A stretch of DNA of 64,000 nt from Stutzerimonas frequens (GCF_024448335.1 NZ_JAMOHM010000004.1:310001-374000), one strand, 5' to 3'. Counted from the first letter of the stretch, positions 1-10,451 are shown. Notes: generated from the letters alone by a model not told the origin. Translations and numbers: made by a program.

Positions 1-1026
1 AGGCCGCTGCCGTTCCATCCCAACGGCATGGTGTTCCGCGCCTTCGACGCCGCCGGTCTGCAGCTGCGCAGCCGCGAGTACTACTCGGTGGGCGGCGGCT
101 TCGTCGTCGACGAGCAGGCCGCCGGCAGCGACCGCATCGTCGAGGATGCCACCGCGCTGGCGTACCCCTTTCACAGCGCGGCTGAACTGCTCGATCACTG
201 TGCCGCGCAAGACATGAGCATCAGCCAGCTGATGCTGGCCAACGAAGCCGCCTGGCGGCCGGAAGCAGAGACCCGCGACGGACTGCTGCGCATCTGGCAG
301 GTCATGCAGGATTGCGTCGATGCCGGTTGCCGCACCGAAGGCGTGATGCCCGGCGGGCTCAAGGTGCGCCGCCGCGCTGCCGGGCTTTACCGCCAGCTCA
401 GCGAGCATCCCGAGGCCAACCTGCGCGACGCGCTCAATGTCCTCGACTGGGTCGACCTCTATGCGCTGGCGGTCAACGAAGAGAATGCCAGCGGCGGCCG
501 CGTGGTCACCGCGCCGACCAATGGCGCGGCAGGCATCATTCCGGCGCTGCTGCATTACTACATGCGCTTCGTCCCGGGCGCAGACGAGGACGGCGTGGTG
601 CGCTTCCTGCTCACCGCCGCTGCGATCGGAATCCTCTACAAGGAGAACGCCTCGATTTCCGGGGCCGAAGTCGGCTGCCAGGGCGAGGTGGGCGTGGCCT
701 GCTCCATGGGCGCCGGCGCGCTGTGCGAAGTGCTCGGCGGCACCCCGCAGCAGGTCGAGAACGCCGCCGAGATCGGCATGGAGCACAACCTCGGGCTGAC
801 CTGCGATCCGATCGGCGGGCTGGTCCAGGTGCCCTGCATCGAGCGCAACGCCATGGGCGCGGTGAAGGCGATCAACGCGGCGCGCATGGCCTTGCGTGGT
901 GATGGTCGGCACTTCGTCTCGCTGGACAAGGTGATCCGCACCATGCGCCAGACCGGCGCCGATATGAAAAGCAAATACAAGGAAACCGCTCGCGGCGGAT
1001 TGGCGGTAAACATCATCGAGTGCTGA
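1..1026 (+). CDS. sdaA: L-serine dehydratase (L-serine ammonia-lyase), 3' part
   Basis: Converts L-serine to pyruvate and ammonia in the cytoplasm using a 4Fe-4S cluster. The window opens inside the gene: the frame is open from base 1, and 341 C-terminal residues are visible out of roughly 460 usual for the single-chain form. Cluster-type cysteines are seen in [15 protein letters not shown] and in [14 protein letters not shown], both hallmarks of this family. In Pseudomonas this gene often sits with a glycine-cleavage operon, which would lie upstream of the window. It converges on phhR with only 26 bp between stop codons. An ATG at 28 is internal, not a start. Confidence 0.93.
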   Translation, partial: RPLPFHPNGMVFRAFDAAGLQLRSREYYSVGGGFVVDEQAAGSDRIVEDATALAYPFHSAAELLDHCAAQDMSISQLMLANEAAWRPEAETRDGLLRIWQVMQDCVDAGCRTEGVMPGGLKVRRRAAGLYRQLSEHPEANLRDALNVLDWVDLYALAVNEENASGGRVVTAPTNGAAGIIPALLHYYMRFVPGADEDGVVRFLLTAAAIGILYKENASISGAEVGCQGEVGVACSMGAGALCEVLGGTPQQVENAAEIGMEHNLGLTCDPIGGLVQVPCIERNAMGAVKAINAARMALRGDGRHFVSLDKVIRTMRQTGADMKSKYKETARGGLAVNIIEC

Positions 1027-1052
1027 ACCGGAGCGCTCCTCCCGGCCTGCGC

Positions 1053-2612
<1,560 letters not shown>

Positions 2613-2667
2613 GGCGGAGCCCTGTTGTCTTGTTGTGGGGCCGGCGCTGCAGTGCAGCGCAAATTAT

Positions 2668-2685
2668 CGTCAAGATTATTTGACA
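2668..2685. promoter_or_regulatory. TyrR/PhhR-box-like inverted repeat 1
   Basis: CGTCAA-N6-TTGACA, with five of six arm positions pairing. The TyrR-family box is TGTAAA-N6-TTTACA, so the geometry is exact and the bases are partly divergent. It lies 56 bp upstream of the phhR start and 172 bp upstream of phhA, where an autoregulatory or activating site would be expected. Confidence 0.5.
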
Positions 2686-2729
2686 GTTTGCTCGATTGGC
2701 AACGCCGCCGATCCGGCTGCCGACCTACC

Positions 2730-2747
2730 TGTCATGGATTTCTTACA
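2730..2747. promoter_or_regulatory. TyrR/PhhR-box-like inverted repeat 2
   Basis: TGTCAT-N6-CTTACA matches the TyrR-box pattern TGTAAA-N6-TTTACA at nine of twelve arm positions. It lies 110 bp upstream of the phhA start codon, on the phhA side of the divergent phhR-phhA gap, a likely activation position for PhhR. Confidence 0.5.
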
Positions 2748-2857
2748 GCGCAACACCGTGCACATGCGACATTGCGCCACAGCGCCTCTCCCCCGCGGCA
2801 CGCCTTCGCGTTCGAATGAGGGCAACAACAAGATGCCCAAGCGGCCCAGGAGAAGCG

Positions 2858-3643
2858 ATGAAGACCACCCACTACGTAGCCCGCGAACCGGACGCGCAGG
2901 GGCATATTCATTACCCCGACGCCGAGCACGCGGTGTGGCAGACGCTGGTCGAGCGTCAGCTGAAACTGCTCGACGGGCGCGCCTGCGACGAGTACCTCGA
3001 CGGCCTCGAGCAGCTCGCCCTGCCCCACGAGCGCATTCCGCAGCTCGGCGAGATCAACCGCGTGCTGGCCGCCACCACGGGATGGCAGGTGGAGCGCGTG
3101 CCGGCGCTGATCCCCTTCCAACGCTTTTTCGAACTGCTGGCGAGCAAGCGTTTTCCCGTCGCGACCTTTATCCGCACCCCGGAAGAGCTGGACTACCTGC
3201 AGGAGCCGGACATCTTCCACGAGATCTTCGGTCACTGCCCGCTGCTGACCAACCCCTGGTTCGCCGAATTCACCCACACCTACGGCCAGCTCGGCCTCGA
3301 GGCCAGCAAGGAGGAGCGGGTGTTCCTTGCCCGCCTGTACTGGATGACCGTCGAGTTCGGCCTGGTGGATACGCCCGCAGGCCGGCGCATCTATGGCGGC
3401 GGCATCCTTTCCTCGCCGAAGGAAACGCTCTACAGCCTGTCCGCCGAACCCGAGCACCAGCCGTTCGACCCGCTGGAGGCGATGCGCACGCCCTATCGCA
3501 TCGACATCCTGCAGCCGCTGTACTTCGTCCTGCCGGACCTCAAGCAACTGTTCGACCTCGCCCAGCAGGACATCATGGCAATGGTGCGCGAGGCCATGCG
3601 CATGGGCCTGCACCAGCCGAAGTTTCCGCCGAAGGCGGCATGA
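2858..3643 (+). CDS. phhA: Phenylalanine-4-hydroxylase
   Basis: Hydroxylates L-phenylalanine to L-tyrosine using tetrahydrobiopterin, O2 and non-haem Fe(II) in the cytoplasm. 261 residues, the normal bacterial length. Iron ligands are H121 and H126 in the HEIFGH motif and E166 in WMTVEFGL. The frame stays open upstream to 2696, but the ATG at 2858 has a good AGGAG ribosome site and gives the family N-terminus MKTTHYVARE. First gene of phhA-phhB-phhC and divergent from its activator gene phhR. A REP doublet lies between it and phhB. Confidence 0.97.
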   Translation: MKTTHYVAREPDAQGHIHYPDAEHAVWQTLVERQLKLLDGRACDEYLDGLEQLALPHERIPQLGEINRVLAATTGWQVERVPALIPFQRFFELLASKRFPVATFIRTPEELDYLQEPDIFHEIFGHCPLLTNPWFAEFTHTYGQLGLEASKEERVFLARLYWMTVEFGLVDTPAGRRIYGGGILSSPKETLYSLSAEPEHQPFDPLEAMRTPYRIDILQPLYFVLPDLKQLFDLAQQDIMAMVREAMRMGLHQPKFPPKAA

Positions 3644-3664
3644 TTCGGCCCTGAGTGATGCTCG

Positions 3665-3726
3665 TGGTGGGCTAAAGCCCACCCTACGGGCGCCATCTGT
3701 TCTGTAGGGTGGGCTTCAGCCCACCA
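3665..3726. repeat. REP doublet (REPIN-like inverted pair)
   Basis: Two 23-bp copies in inverted orientation, 3665-3687 and 3704-3726, differ at one base and flank a 16-bp spacer. Each copy is itself palindromic around GGTGGGCT..AGCCCACC. This matches the REPIN architecture mobilised by RAYT transposases in Pseudomonas. No RAYT gene is in the window, and I saw no second copy of this repeat here. It lies inside the phhA-phhB gap, where the transcript could fold into one long hairpin. Confidence 0.85.
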
Positions 3727-3782
3727 CTTGCCTAAGCTTCAACCTTCGAACGACTTCAATCATCAAGAAAGGGACCTACACC

Positions 3783-4139
3783 ATGACCGCCCTCGCCCAA
3801 GCCCAATGCGAAGCCTGCCGCGCCGATGCACCCAAGGTGTCCGATGAAGAACTGGCCGAGCTGATCCGCGAAATCCCCGACTGGAACATCGAAGTGCGCG
3901 GCGACCACATGGAGCTGGAACGTGTCTTCCTGTTCCGCAACTTCCGCCACGCCCTGGCCTTTACCAACGCAGTCGGCGCCATCGCCGAGGAAGTCGGCCA
4001 CCATCCCGCCCTGCTCACCGAGTGGGGCAAGGTCACCGTCACCTGGTGGAGCCACGAGATGCGCGGCCTGCACCGCAACGACTTCATCATGGCCGCCCGC
4101 ACCGACCAGCTCGCCGCCAGCGCGGAGGGCCGCAAGTAA
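3783..4139 (+). CDS. phhB: Pterin-4a-carbinolamine dehydratase
   Basis: 118 residues. Dehydrates the 4a-hydroxytetrahydrobiopterin made by PhhA so that the pterin cofactor can be recycled. The family signature is visible as VGHHPALL followed by [17 protein letters not shown]. The N-terminus carries a CEAC pair typical of Pseudomonas PhhB. It starts 139 bp after phhA, beyond the REP doublet, and its stop codon overlaps the phhC start (TAATG), so PhhB and PhhC are translationally coupled. Confidence 0.96.
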   Translation: MTALAQAQCEACRADAPKVSDEELAELIREIPDWNIEVRGDHMELERVFLFRNFRHALAFTNAVGAIAEEVGHHPALLTEWGKVTVTWWSHEMRGLHRNDFIMAARTDQLAASAEGRK

Positions 4140-5335
4140 TGCGCTTCGGCCAGATTCCCCGCGTGCCCGGCGACCCGATCCTCGGCCTGATGGACCTGTA
4201 TCGCGCCGACACCAACCCGGCCAAGCTCGACCTCGGCGTCGGCGTCTACAAGGACGCCCAGGGCCTGACGCCGATCCCGCGCGCGGTGAAGCTGGCCGAG
4301 CAGCGCCTGCTGGACAGTGAGCAGACCAAGAGCTACATCGGCGGCCACGGCGACGCCCAGTTCGGTGCCCTCTTGCTGCGTCAGGTGCTCGGCAGCCGCG
4401 CCATTGCCCTCGGCGAGCAACGTGCCGGCTGCACCCAGGCGCCGGGCGGCACCGGCGCGCTGCGTCTGGCCGGTGAGTTCATCGCCAAGTGCCTGCCAGG
4501 GCGCAGCATCTGGCTGAGCGATCCCACCTGGCCGATTCACGAAACCCTGTTCGCCGCCGCCGGCCTGCGCGTGCAGCACTACCCCTACGTCCGCGCCGAC
4601 AACCACCTCGATGTCGACGGCATGCTCGCCACGCTGCAACAGGTGCCGCCTGGTGACGTGGTGCTGCTGCACGCCTGCTGCCACAACCCCACCGGCTTCG
4701 ACCTGAATCACGACGACTGGCTGCGGGTGCTGGACGTGGTGCGTGCGCGCGAGCTGCTGCCACTGTTCGACTTCGCCTACCAGGGCTTCGGCGACGGACT
4801 GGAAGAGGACGCCTGGGCCGTACGGCTGTTCGCCGAGACGCTGCCGGAAATGCTCATCACTAGTTCCTGCTCGAAGAACTTCGGCCTCTACCGCGAGCGT
4901 ACCGGCGCGCTGATCGCCGTCACCAGCGATGCCGAGCGCCTGCTCGACGTGCGCAGCCAGCTCGCGTCGCTGGCCCGCAACCTCTGGTCGACGCCACCGG
5001 CCCACGGCGCCGCGGTGGTGGCGACGATCCTGGCCGATGAGCCGCTGCGGCAGATCTGGCAGGACGAGGTGGAGAGCATGCGCAGACGCATCGCCAGCCT
5101 GCGGCAGGGGCTGGTCGAGGCGCTGACGCCCTATGGGCTGGCCGAGCGCTTCTCCCACATCGCTCATCAGCGGGGGATGTTCTCCTATACCGGCCTGACC
5201 GCCGAGCAAGTACGCCGGCTGCGCGCCGAAGATTCGGTGTATCTGGTGGAAAGTGGCCGCGCCAACGTCGCCGGGCTGGATGCCGAGCGCCTGGACGATC
5301 TGGCCAGGGCCATTGCACGGGTGGTGCAGGGCTGA
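4139..5335 (+). CDS. phhC: Aromatic amino acid aminotransferase
   Basis: 398 residues, class I PLP-dependent aminotransferase that transaminates tyrosine and phenylalanine. The PLP lysine is K246 in SSCSKNFGLYRERTGAL. D211 in LFDFAYQGF is the expected pyridine-nitrogen partner, and HNPTG is present. The start overlaps the phhB stop by one base. A longer in-frame reading from 4022 would run through phhB and is rejected. Last gene of the phhABC operon, supplying 4-hydroxyphenylpyruvate to downstream catabolism. It belongs to the AspC/TyrB branch. Confidence 0.94.
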   Translation: MRFGQIPRVPGDPILGLMDLYRADTNPAKLDLGVGVYKDAQGLTPIPRAVKLAEQRLLDSEQTKSYIGGHGDAQFGALLLRQVLGSRAIALGEQRAGCTQAPGGTGALRLAGEFIAKCLPGRSIWLSDPTWPIHETLFAAAGLRVQHYPYVRADNHLDVDGMLATLQQVPPGDVVLLHACCHNPTGFDLNHDDWLRVLDVVRARELLPLFDFAYQGFGDGLEEDAWAVRLFAETLPEMLITSSCSKNFGLYRERTGALIAVTSDAERLLDVRSQLASLARNLWSTPPAHGAAVVATILADEPLRQIWQDEVESMRRRIASLRQGLVEALTPYGLAERFSHIAHQRGMFSYTGLTAEQVRRLRAEDSVYLVESGRANVAGLDAERLDDLARAIARVVQG

Positions 5336-5536
5336 ACGATGTGAAGGTGCGCGCCGGTGACGCCGCTTCTGGCGACGCCGCCGGGTGCGCCGGAGCGAGA
5401 GAGCAGTGGCGCGGCTCGTGACCACGCGACTGGCTGCCGCAGCAGCGCCGGCACAGTATCGCCGCAAGCTTTCAACCGGCTTTCAACGGGCGTTCGCGCT
5501 GACTATGCTGAGCGAAAGTCATCCGCCAGCGCCGCT

Positions 5537-6298
5537 ATGCCTGAATCCAGCGACCTTCAGCAACAGCTCGCCGCCCTGCATCAGCAGGGCTTCGTGCTGT
5601 TGCCTGCCGTACTCGATCCCGCGGGCATCGCGGCGCTGCGCGAAGCCATCGATGGCCTCGAACCCATCCACTGGGATTACCAGGGGCTGGTCGACGACCA
5701 CTACAAGTGCGTCTTCAATCGCTCGCCGTTCTGGCTGCGCTTTCTCGATCTGCTCGGGGTGATCGAACTGGCCGAGGCGGTGCTCGGCACGGACTGCCAC
5801 ATCATCGGCCAGACCGCCTGGCGCAGCCGCCCGGGCTTTATCGGCGGCGAGCTGCATGCCGACTACCTGGCCATGGAGCTGCCGGAAAGCCTGCTCGCCG
5901 ACCCCACCTTCGAGCTGCCGATGCAGGTCTGCACCGCACACCTGTATCTGGACGACATCGACGCCGACCTCTGCCCGACGCTGGTGATCCCCGGCAGCCA
6001 CCGCGCCGGACGCAAACCGCAGCCGGGCGAAACCCAGTGGCACGGCCGCGCGGCCGTGCCGGTGCTGTGCAAGGCCGGCGACGTGCTGCTGTTTCGCAGC
6101 GACCTCTGGCACGCCGGCAGCCGCAACCGCAGCGCCGTGCGCAGCCGCTACCTGCTGCAGATCCACTATGGTCGGCGCATGGTGGCGCAGAAGTTCTCGC
6201 CCTACCTGCACTTCCGTTTCAATCCCGAGGTGCTGGCTGCCGCCACGCCGCGCCAGCGCCGCCTGCTCGGTGAGCACGAGGCGGCCGAATACGACTGA
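5537..6298 (+). CDS. Phytanoyl-CoA dioxygenase (PhyH) family protein
   Basis: 253 residues, predicted cytoplasmic Fe(II)/2-oxoglutarate-dependent oxygenase. The metal triad looks like H107-x-D109 (ELHADYLAM) and H192 (DLWHAGSRNRS), with arginine 198 available for 2-oxoglutarate. GDVLLF precedes the distal histidine as in the family. The start at 5537 was chosen because upstream in-frame residues are low-complexity and unlike the family. It lies 201 bp downstream of phhC on the same strand. The substrate is unknown and a link to aromatic catabolism is only suggested by position. Confidence 0.8.
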   Translation: MPESSDLQQQLAALHQQGFVLLPAVLDPAGIAALREAIDGLEPIHWDYQGLVDDHYKCVFNRSPFWLRFLDLLGVIELAEAVLGTDCHIIGQTAWRSRPGFIGGELHADYLAMELPESLLADPTFELPMQVCTAHLYLDDIDADLCPTLVIPGSHRAGRKPQPGETQWHGRAAVPVLCKAGDVLLFRSDLWHAGSRNRSAVRSRYLLQIHYGRRMVAQKFSPYLHFRFNPEVLAAATPRQRRLLGEHEAAEYD

Positions 6299-6381
6299 AC
6301 CCCTGGCACCGAACCTGCATCGACCGAGGCCCGCCGCGCCCGCGCGGCCATTGACTCGCATTCGCCAGATGAGGATTCGCC

Positions 6382-6831
6382 ATGATCAGCAGTCGTGAAC
6401 AGGTCACCCAGATGATCGTCGCCGCCAAGGTACGCAAGGGCCTGAAATGGGTGCATGTCGCCGAAAGCATCGGCATGTCCAAGGAGTGGACCACTGCCGG
6501 TTGCCTCGGCCAGATGGCCTTCGACAAGGCTCAGGCCGAAACCCTGGGGCAGCTCTTCGAGCTCTCCGACGAAGCCGTCGCCTGGCTGCAGATCGCCCCC
6601 TACAAGGGCTCGCTGCCCACCGCGGTGCCGACCGACCCGCTGATCTACCGCTGGTACGAACTGGTCAACGTCTACGGCACCACCATCAAGGAGCTGATCC
6701 ACGAGGAATTCGGTGACGGCATCATGAGCGCCATCGACTTCTCCATGGATATCCAGCGCCAGAGCGACCCCAAGGGCGACCGCGTCAATGTGGTGCTGTC
6801 CGGCAAGTTCCTGCCCTACAAGAGCTACTGA
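6382..6831 (+). CDS. cynS: Cyanate hydratase (cyanase)
   Basis: 149 residues. Converts cyanate plus bicarbonate to CO2 and carbamate, which yields ammonia. The catalytic trio fits R90 and E93 (YRWYELVNVYG) and S116 (GDGIMSAIDF), with the same spacings as in E. coli CynS. The N-terminal helical domain (GLKWVHVAESIGMSKEW) is intact. No cynT carbonic anhydrase or cynR regulator is adjacent. The next genes downstream are codB-codA, so it sits in a nitrogen-scavenging neighbourhood. Confidence 0.96.
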   Translation: MISSREQVTQMIVAAKVRKGLKWVHVAESIGMSKEWTTAGCLGQMAFDKAQAETLGQLFELSDEAVAWLQIAPYKGSLPTAVPTDPLIYRWYELVNVYGTTIKELIHEEFGDGIMSAIDFSMDIQRQSDPKGDRVNVVLSGKFLPYKSY

Positions 6832-7073
6832 GGGATCAGCGGGTGCGGATCTCCCCGCGCGCCAGGCTTTCCACGCTGTTGCCCAGCGGGGCCGCCGCGT
6901 TCAGGTCCGCACCGCACGCGGTGGCCAGCAAGGGAGAGAATGTCGCCCCGCTTGTGCGAGCTTCGCGCCACGGCGCCATTCCGGTGCGCGCAGCCAGCTC
7001 GTTGCACCAGCAACGGCCAGCCTTGATGACAGCGTCATCGCGCCGCGCGCCGAGTTGGCCGATCGGTCAGCAA

Positions 7074-7089
7074 TGGCATGGCATCTGCA
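7074..7089 (+). promoter_or_regulatory. Sigma-54-type -24/-12 promoter for codBA
   Basis: TGGCATGGCATCTGCA matches the sigma-54 consensus TGGCACG-N4-TTGCW with two mismatches, and GG and GC are exactly 10 bp apart. It ends 34 bp before the codB start, giving a leader of about 20 nt. About 85 bp further upstream, GGCGCC-N5-GGTGCG at 6972-6988 resembles an NtrC site with three mismatches. The rest of the 291-bp cynS-codB gap shows nothing else. NtrC control of cytosine use would be sensible but is inferred. Confidence 0.5.
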
Positions 7090-7122
7090 CCGCTGCCGCA
7101 TCCACCTTGCGGAGCATCCAAC

Positions 7123-8400
7123 ATGAAACAGCCCGTCGATACCGACTACCCCCTCAGCGAAGTGCCCGCCGGCGCGCGCAAGGGGCTGTGGTCCACCTCC
7201 ATCCTGCTGTTCGGCTTCACCTTCTTCACCGCCACCATGTTCGCCGGCGGCAAGATCGGCCTGGCCTTCGACTTCAAGACCATGCTCTGGGCCGCGGTCA
7301 TCGGCAACCTGCTGCTCGGCGCCTACGCCGCCGCGCTCGGGCTGATCGCCTGCCGCAGCGGGCTGAACTCGGTGCTGATGGGGCGCTTCTGCTTCGGCGA
7401 GGTCGGCAGCCGGCTGTCCGATTTCCTGCTCGGCTTCACCCAGATCGGATGGTATGCCTGGGGCACGGCGACCATCGCCATCGTCCTGGTGCGCCTGCTG
7501 GCGTTGCCGGAAAGCTGGACGCTGCCGTTGATGGTGCTGTTCGGCTTCGGCTTCTGCCTGACCGCCTTCGTCGGCTACAAGGGCCTCGATCTGCTCTCGC
7601 GCATCGCGGTGCCGGCGATGCTGATCCTGTTGATCGCATCGCTTTGGACCGCCACCCGCGACATTGGCGGGCTGGACGGCCTGCTCGCGGTACAGCCGGG
7701 CGAAAGCCTGACCCTCGGCATGGCCATCACCATGATCTTTGGCACCTTCGTCAGCGGCGCGACCCAGGCCACCAACTGGACGCGCTTCGCCCGTAGCAGC
7801 AAGGTCGCGGTATGGGCCAGTCTGATCGGCTTCTTCCTCGGCAACGGCCTGATGATCGTCGCCGGCGCCTACGGAGCAATCGTCTACCAGCAGCCGGATA
7901 TCGTCGAAGTCCTGGTGCTGCAGGGCCTGTCGATGGCCGCGGTGGTGATGCTTTTCCTCAACCTCTGGACCACGCAGGACAACACCATCTACAACTTCGC
8001 CGCTGCCGGCTGCAACCTGCTGCGCACCGAGCGCCGCCGCCTGGTGACGCTCGGCGGCGCCTTCGTCGGCACGCTGCTGGCGCTCGGCGGCATGTACGAG
8101 TTGCTGATCCCCTTTCTGATCCTGCTCGGCTCGATCATCCCGCCCATCGGCGGCGTGATCATGGCCGACTACTTCTACCGCCATCGCGGACAGTACCCGA
8201 AGCTGGCCGAAGCGCACCTGCCCAGGTACAACAGCCTGGGCCTGGCGGCGTATGTGCTGGGCGCCGCCTGCGCCTACTTCTCGCCGTGGGTGGCGCCCAT
8301 CGTCGGCATACTGGTGGCCGCCGCAGCCTATATTGTGCTGTACGAGGGCCAGCGCCTGGCCCTGTCGCGCACGGTGCTGACGCAAACCGACGCACGCTGA
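7123..8400 (+). CDS. codB: Cytosine permease (NCS1 family)
   Basis: 425 residues and about twelve hydrophobic segments across the inner membrane. Family motifs include a start in PLSEVPAGARKGLWST and a later NLWTTQDNTIYNFAAAG segment typical of CodB. It imports cytosine, probably with a cation. The ATG at 7123 begins the family N-terminus. The frame extends upstream to 7078, but that stretch overlaps the promoter-like element. It is followed 13 bp later by codA, so the two form an operon. Confidence 0.93.
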   Translation: MKQPVDTDYPLSEVPAGARKGLWSTSILLFGFTFFTATMFAGGKIGLAFDFKTMLWAAVIGNLLLGAYAAALGLIACRSGLNSVLMGRFCFGEVGSRLSDFLLGFTQIGWYAWGTATIAIVLVRLLALPESWTLPLMVLFGFGFCLTAFVGYKGLDLLSRIAVPAMLILLIASLWTATRDIGGLDGLLAVQPGESLTLGMAITMIFGTFVSGATQATNWTRFARSSKVAVWASLIGFFLGNGLMIVAGAYGAIVYQQPDIVEVLVLQGLSMAAVVMLFLNLWTTQDNTIYNFAAAGCNLLRTERRRLVTLGGAFVGTLLALGGMYELLIPFLILLGSIIPPIGGVIMADYFYRHRGQYPKLAEAHLPRYNSLGLAAYVLGAACAYFSPWVAPIVGILVAAAAYIVLYEGQRLALSRTVLTQTDAR

Positions 8401-8413
8401 TCAAGGAGCCACC

Positions 8414-9649
8414 ATGAACATCCTCAACGCCCGCCTGCGTGGCCGCAGCGGCCTGTACCGCATCGAACTGGACGGCGCGCGCATCGCCGCCATCAGCGCG
8501 CAGCAGGCGCCGGCCGAAGCCAGCGAGGGCGATATCGACGCCGCCAGCAACCTGGTGGTGCCGCCCTTCATCGAACCGCACATCCACCTGGACGCCACCC
8601 TTACCGCCGGCGAGCCGGCCTGGAACATGAGCGGCACGCTGTTCGAAGGCATCGAACGCTGGGGCGAGCGCAAGGCGCTGGTGACCCACGAAGACACCAA
8701 GGCGCGGGCGAAGAAAACCATCGACATGCTGGTCGACCACGGCATCCAGCATGTGCGCACCCATGTCGACGTTACCGATCCGACGCTGTCGGCGCTCAAA
8801 TCCATGCTCGAAGTGCGCGAGGAAACCCGCCACCTGATCGACCTGCAGATCGTCGCCTTTCCGCAGGAGGGCATCGAGTCGTTCAAGGGCGGTCGCGAGC
8901 TGATGACCGAGGCGATCGCCATGGGCGCCGATGTGGTCGGCGGCATTCCGCACTTCGAAAACACCCGCGACCAGGGCGTCAGCTCGATCAAGTTCCTCAT
9001 GGACCTGGCCGAGCGCAGTGGCTGCCTGGTGGACGTGCACTGCGACGAAACCGACGACCCGCAGTCGCGCTTTCTCGAAGTGCTCGCCGAAGAGGCGCGG
9101 GTGCGCGAGATGGGCGAACGCGTCACCGCCAGCCATACCACGGCGATGGGCTCCTACGACAACGCCTACTGCTCCAAGCTGTTCCGCCTGCTCAAGCTGT
9201 CGCAGATCAACTTCGTCTCCTGCCCGACCGAAAGCATCCACCTGCAGGGCCGCTTCGACACCTACCCCAAGCGCCGCGGCCTGACCCGCGTGGCCGAGAT
9301 CGACCGCGCCGGGATGAACGTCTGCTTCGGCCAGGATTCCATCGTCGACCCCTGGTACCCGCTGGGCAACGGCAACATCCTGCGCATCCTCGAGGCGGGG
9401 CTGCATATCTGCCACATGCTCGGCTACGAGGACTTGCAGCGCGGCCTGGACCTGATCACCGACAACAGCGCACGCACCCTGAACCTGGGCGAGCGCTACG
9501 GACTGGAGGTGGGGCGACCGGCCAGCCTGCTGGTGCTGTCGGCGCCGGACGACTACGAGATGCTGCGCACCCAGGGCCATGCCCTGCTCTCGGTGCGCAA
9601 CGGTGAGGTGCTGATGCGCCGCACGCCGGCGCAGATCCAGCGTTACTGA
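8414..9649 (+). CDS. codA: Cytosine deaminase
   Basis: 411 residues, amidohydrolase-fold metalloenzyme releasing ammonia from cytosine to give uracil. Metal-site motifs are H56-x-H58 (EPHIHLDAT), VDVHCDETDD, ASHTTAMGSY and CFGQDSIVDPWYP. The family CodA sequence SCPTESIHLQGR is present. It has a clear AAGGAG ribosome site and sits 13 bp behind codB. The gene converges with the cytochrome gene on the other strand, and the two overlap by 7 bp at their 3' ends. Confidence 0.95.
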   Translation: MNILNARLRGRSGLYRIELDGARIAAISAQQAPAEASEGDIDAASNLVVPPFIEPHIHLDATLTAGEPAWNMSGTLFEGIERWGERKALVTHEDTKARAKKTIDMLVDHGIQHVRTHVDVTDPTLSALKSMLEVREETRHLIDLQIVAFPQEGIESFKGGRELMTEAIAMGADVVGGIPHFENTRDQGVSSIKFLMDLAERSGCLVDVHCDETDDPQSRFLEVLAEEARVREMGERVTASHTTAMGSYDNAYCSKLFRLLKLSQINFVSCPTESIHLQGRFDTYPKRRGLTRVAEIDRAGMNVCFGQDSIVDPWYPLGNGNILRILEAGLHICHMLGYEDLQRGLDLITDNSARTLNLGERYGLEVGRPASLLVLSAPDDYEMLRTQGHALLSVRNGEVLMRRTPAQIQRY

Positions 9650-10329
9650 GCGGCGGCGGTGGTCTTGCGTAGACGGTTGATGTTGGCCATCTCCTCGGCC
9701 GGCGTCAGCTTCAGCTGCGACAGATAGGCCGCCAGCGCCTCCACGTCCGCCGCAGAAAGCTGCGCGGCGACGCCAATCATTACCGAGCCGGCGCGGCTCG
9801 GGTCGTTCTCGCGGAAACGCGTCAGCGCCTTGCGGATGTATTCGTCGGGCTGCCCGGCCAGGCGCGGCATGGTCTCCATGCCTTCGGCATGAGCACCGTG
9901 GCAACCGGTGCAGGTGGTCTGGAAGATCTTCTCACCGCTTCCGCGCAACGCAGCATTCACCGGGCCCTCGGGCGGATTGACCTTCTGCTGGCTGAAGAAC
10001 ACTGCGATGTTCACCCGCTCCTCCATGCTCAGGTTTTGCGCCAGCTTGGACATGACGAAGTCGGTCCGCTCGCCGCTGGCGAACTTCTCGAAGGCATAAA
10101 ACAGGTACTGCGGATTCTGCCCAGCCAGATTGGGGATGTGCTTGCGCTTGCTGTTACCGGTTTCACCGTGGCAGTAGGCGCAGAATACCGCGCGCTCCTG
10201 GCCGGCCAGGCTGGCCTGCTCGCGCCGCTGCTCGTCGGCAATGATTTGGTTGAAGCGCTCGATGGCCTCCTCGCTGGCATGGGCGAGCGGAACGAAGCAG
10301 GCAAGCAGAGCGAGAACGAGCTTACGCAT
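9643..10329 (-). CDS. Di-haem cytochrome c (cytochrome c4-like), periplasmic
   Basis: 228 residues. A signal peptide (MRKLVLALLACFVPLAHA) is followed by two c-type haem sites, CAYCH and CTGCH, in two similar halves, each with a downstream methionine available as an axial ligand. This is the cytochrome c4 architecture, an electron carrier to terminal oxidases or reductases. The frame runs upstream to 10476, but only the ATG at 10329 gives a secretion signal. It is somewhat longer than classical c4 because of an N-terminal spacer and a C-terminal tail. Its precise partner is unknown. Confidence 0.88.
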   Translation of the reverse strand: MRKLVLALLACFVPLAHASEEAIERFNQIIADEQRREQASLAGQERAVFCAYCHGETGNSKRKHIPNLAGQNPQYLFYAFEKFASGERTDFVMSKLAQNLSMEERVNIAVFFSQQKVNPPEGPVNAALRGSGEKIFQTTCTGCHGAHAEGMETMPRLAGQPDEYIRKALTRFRENDPSRAGSVMIGVAAQLSAADVEALAAYLSQLKLTPAEEMANINRLRKTTAAAQ

Positions 10330-10451
10330 TGGGGGAGTATCCGTACTGAGCCGATGGGTATTTGCGGGCGCTTGACTATAGGCAACCCACCACCCGCCGA
10401 CCCCGGCACAGGTCAACGAAAGCGGTCGTGACGACCGAGACCGTGAACTTT

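Noticed and set aside
3665-3726. The palindromic pair as a simple rho-independent terminator of phhA
   Set aside because: No T tract, and each half is a separate palindrome with REP-like sequence.
6901-8385. A 494-codon frame antisense to codB
   Set aside because: Composition artefact. codB is a complete twelve-helix permease.
8159-9904. A 581-codon frame antisense to codA
   Set aside because: Shadow of codA, whose metal-site motifs are all present.
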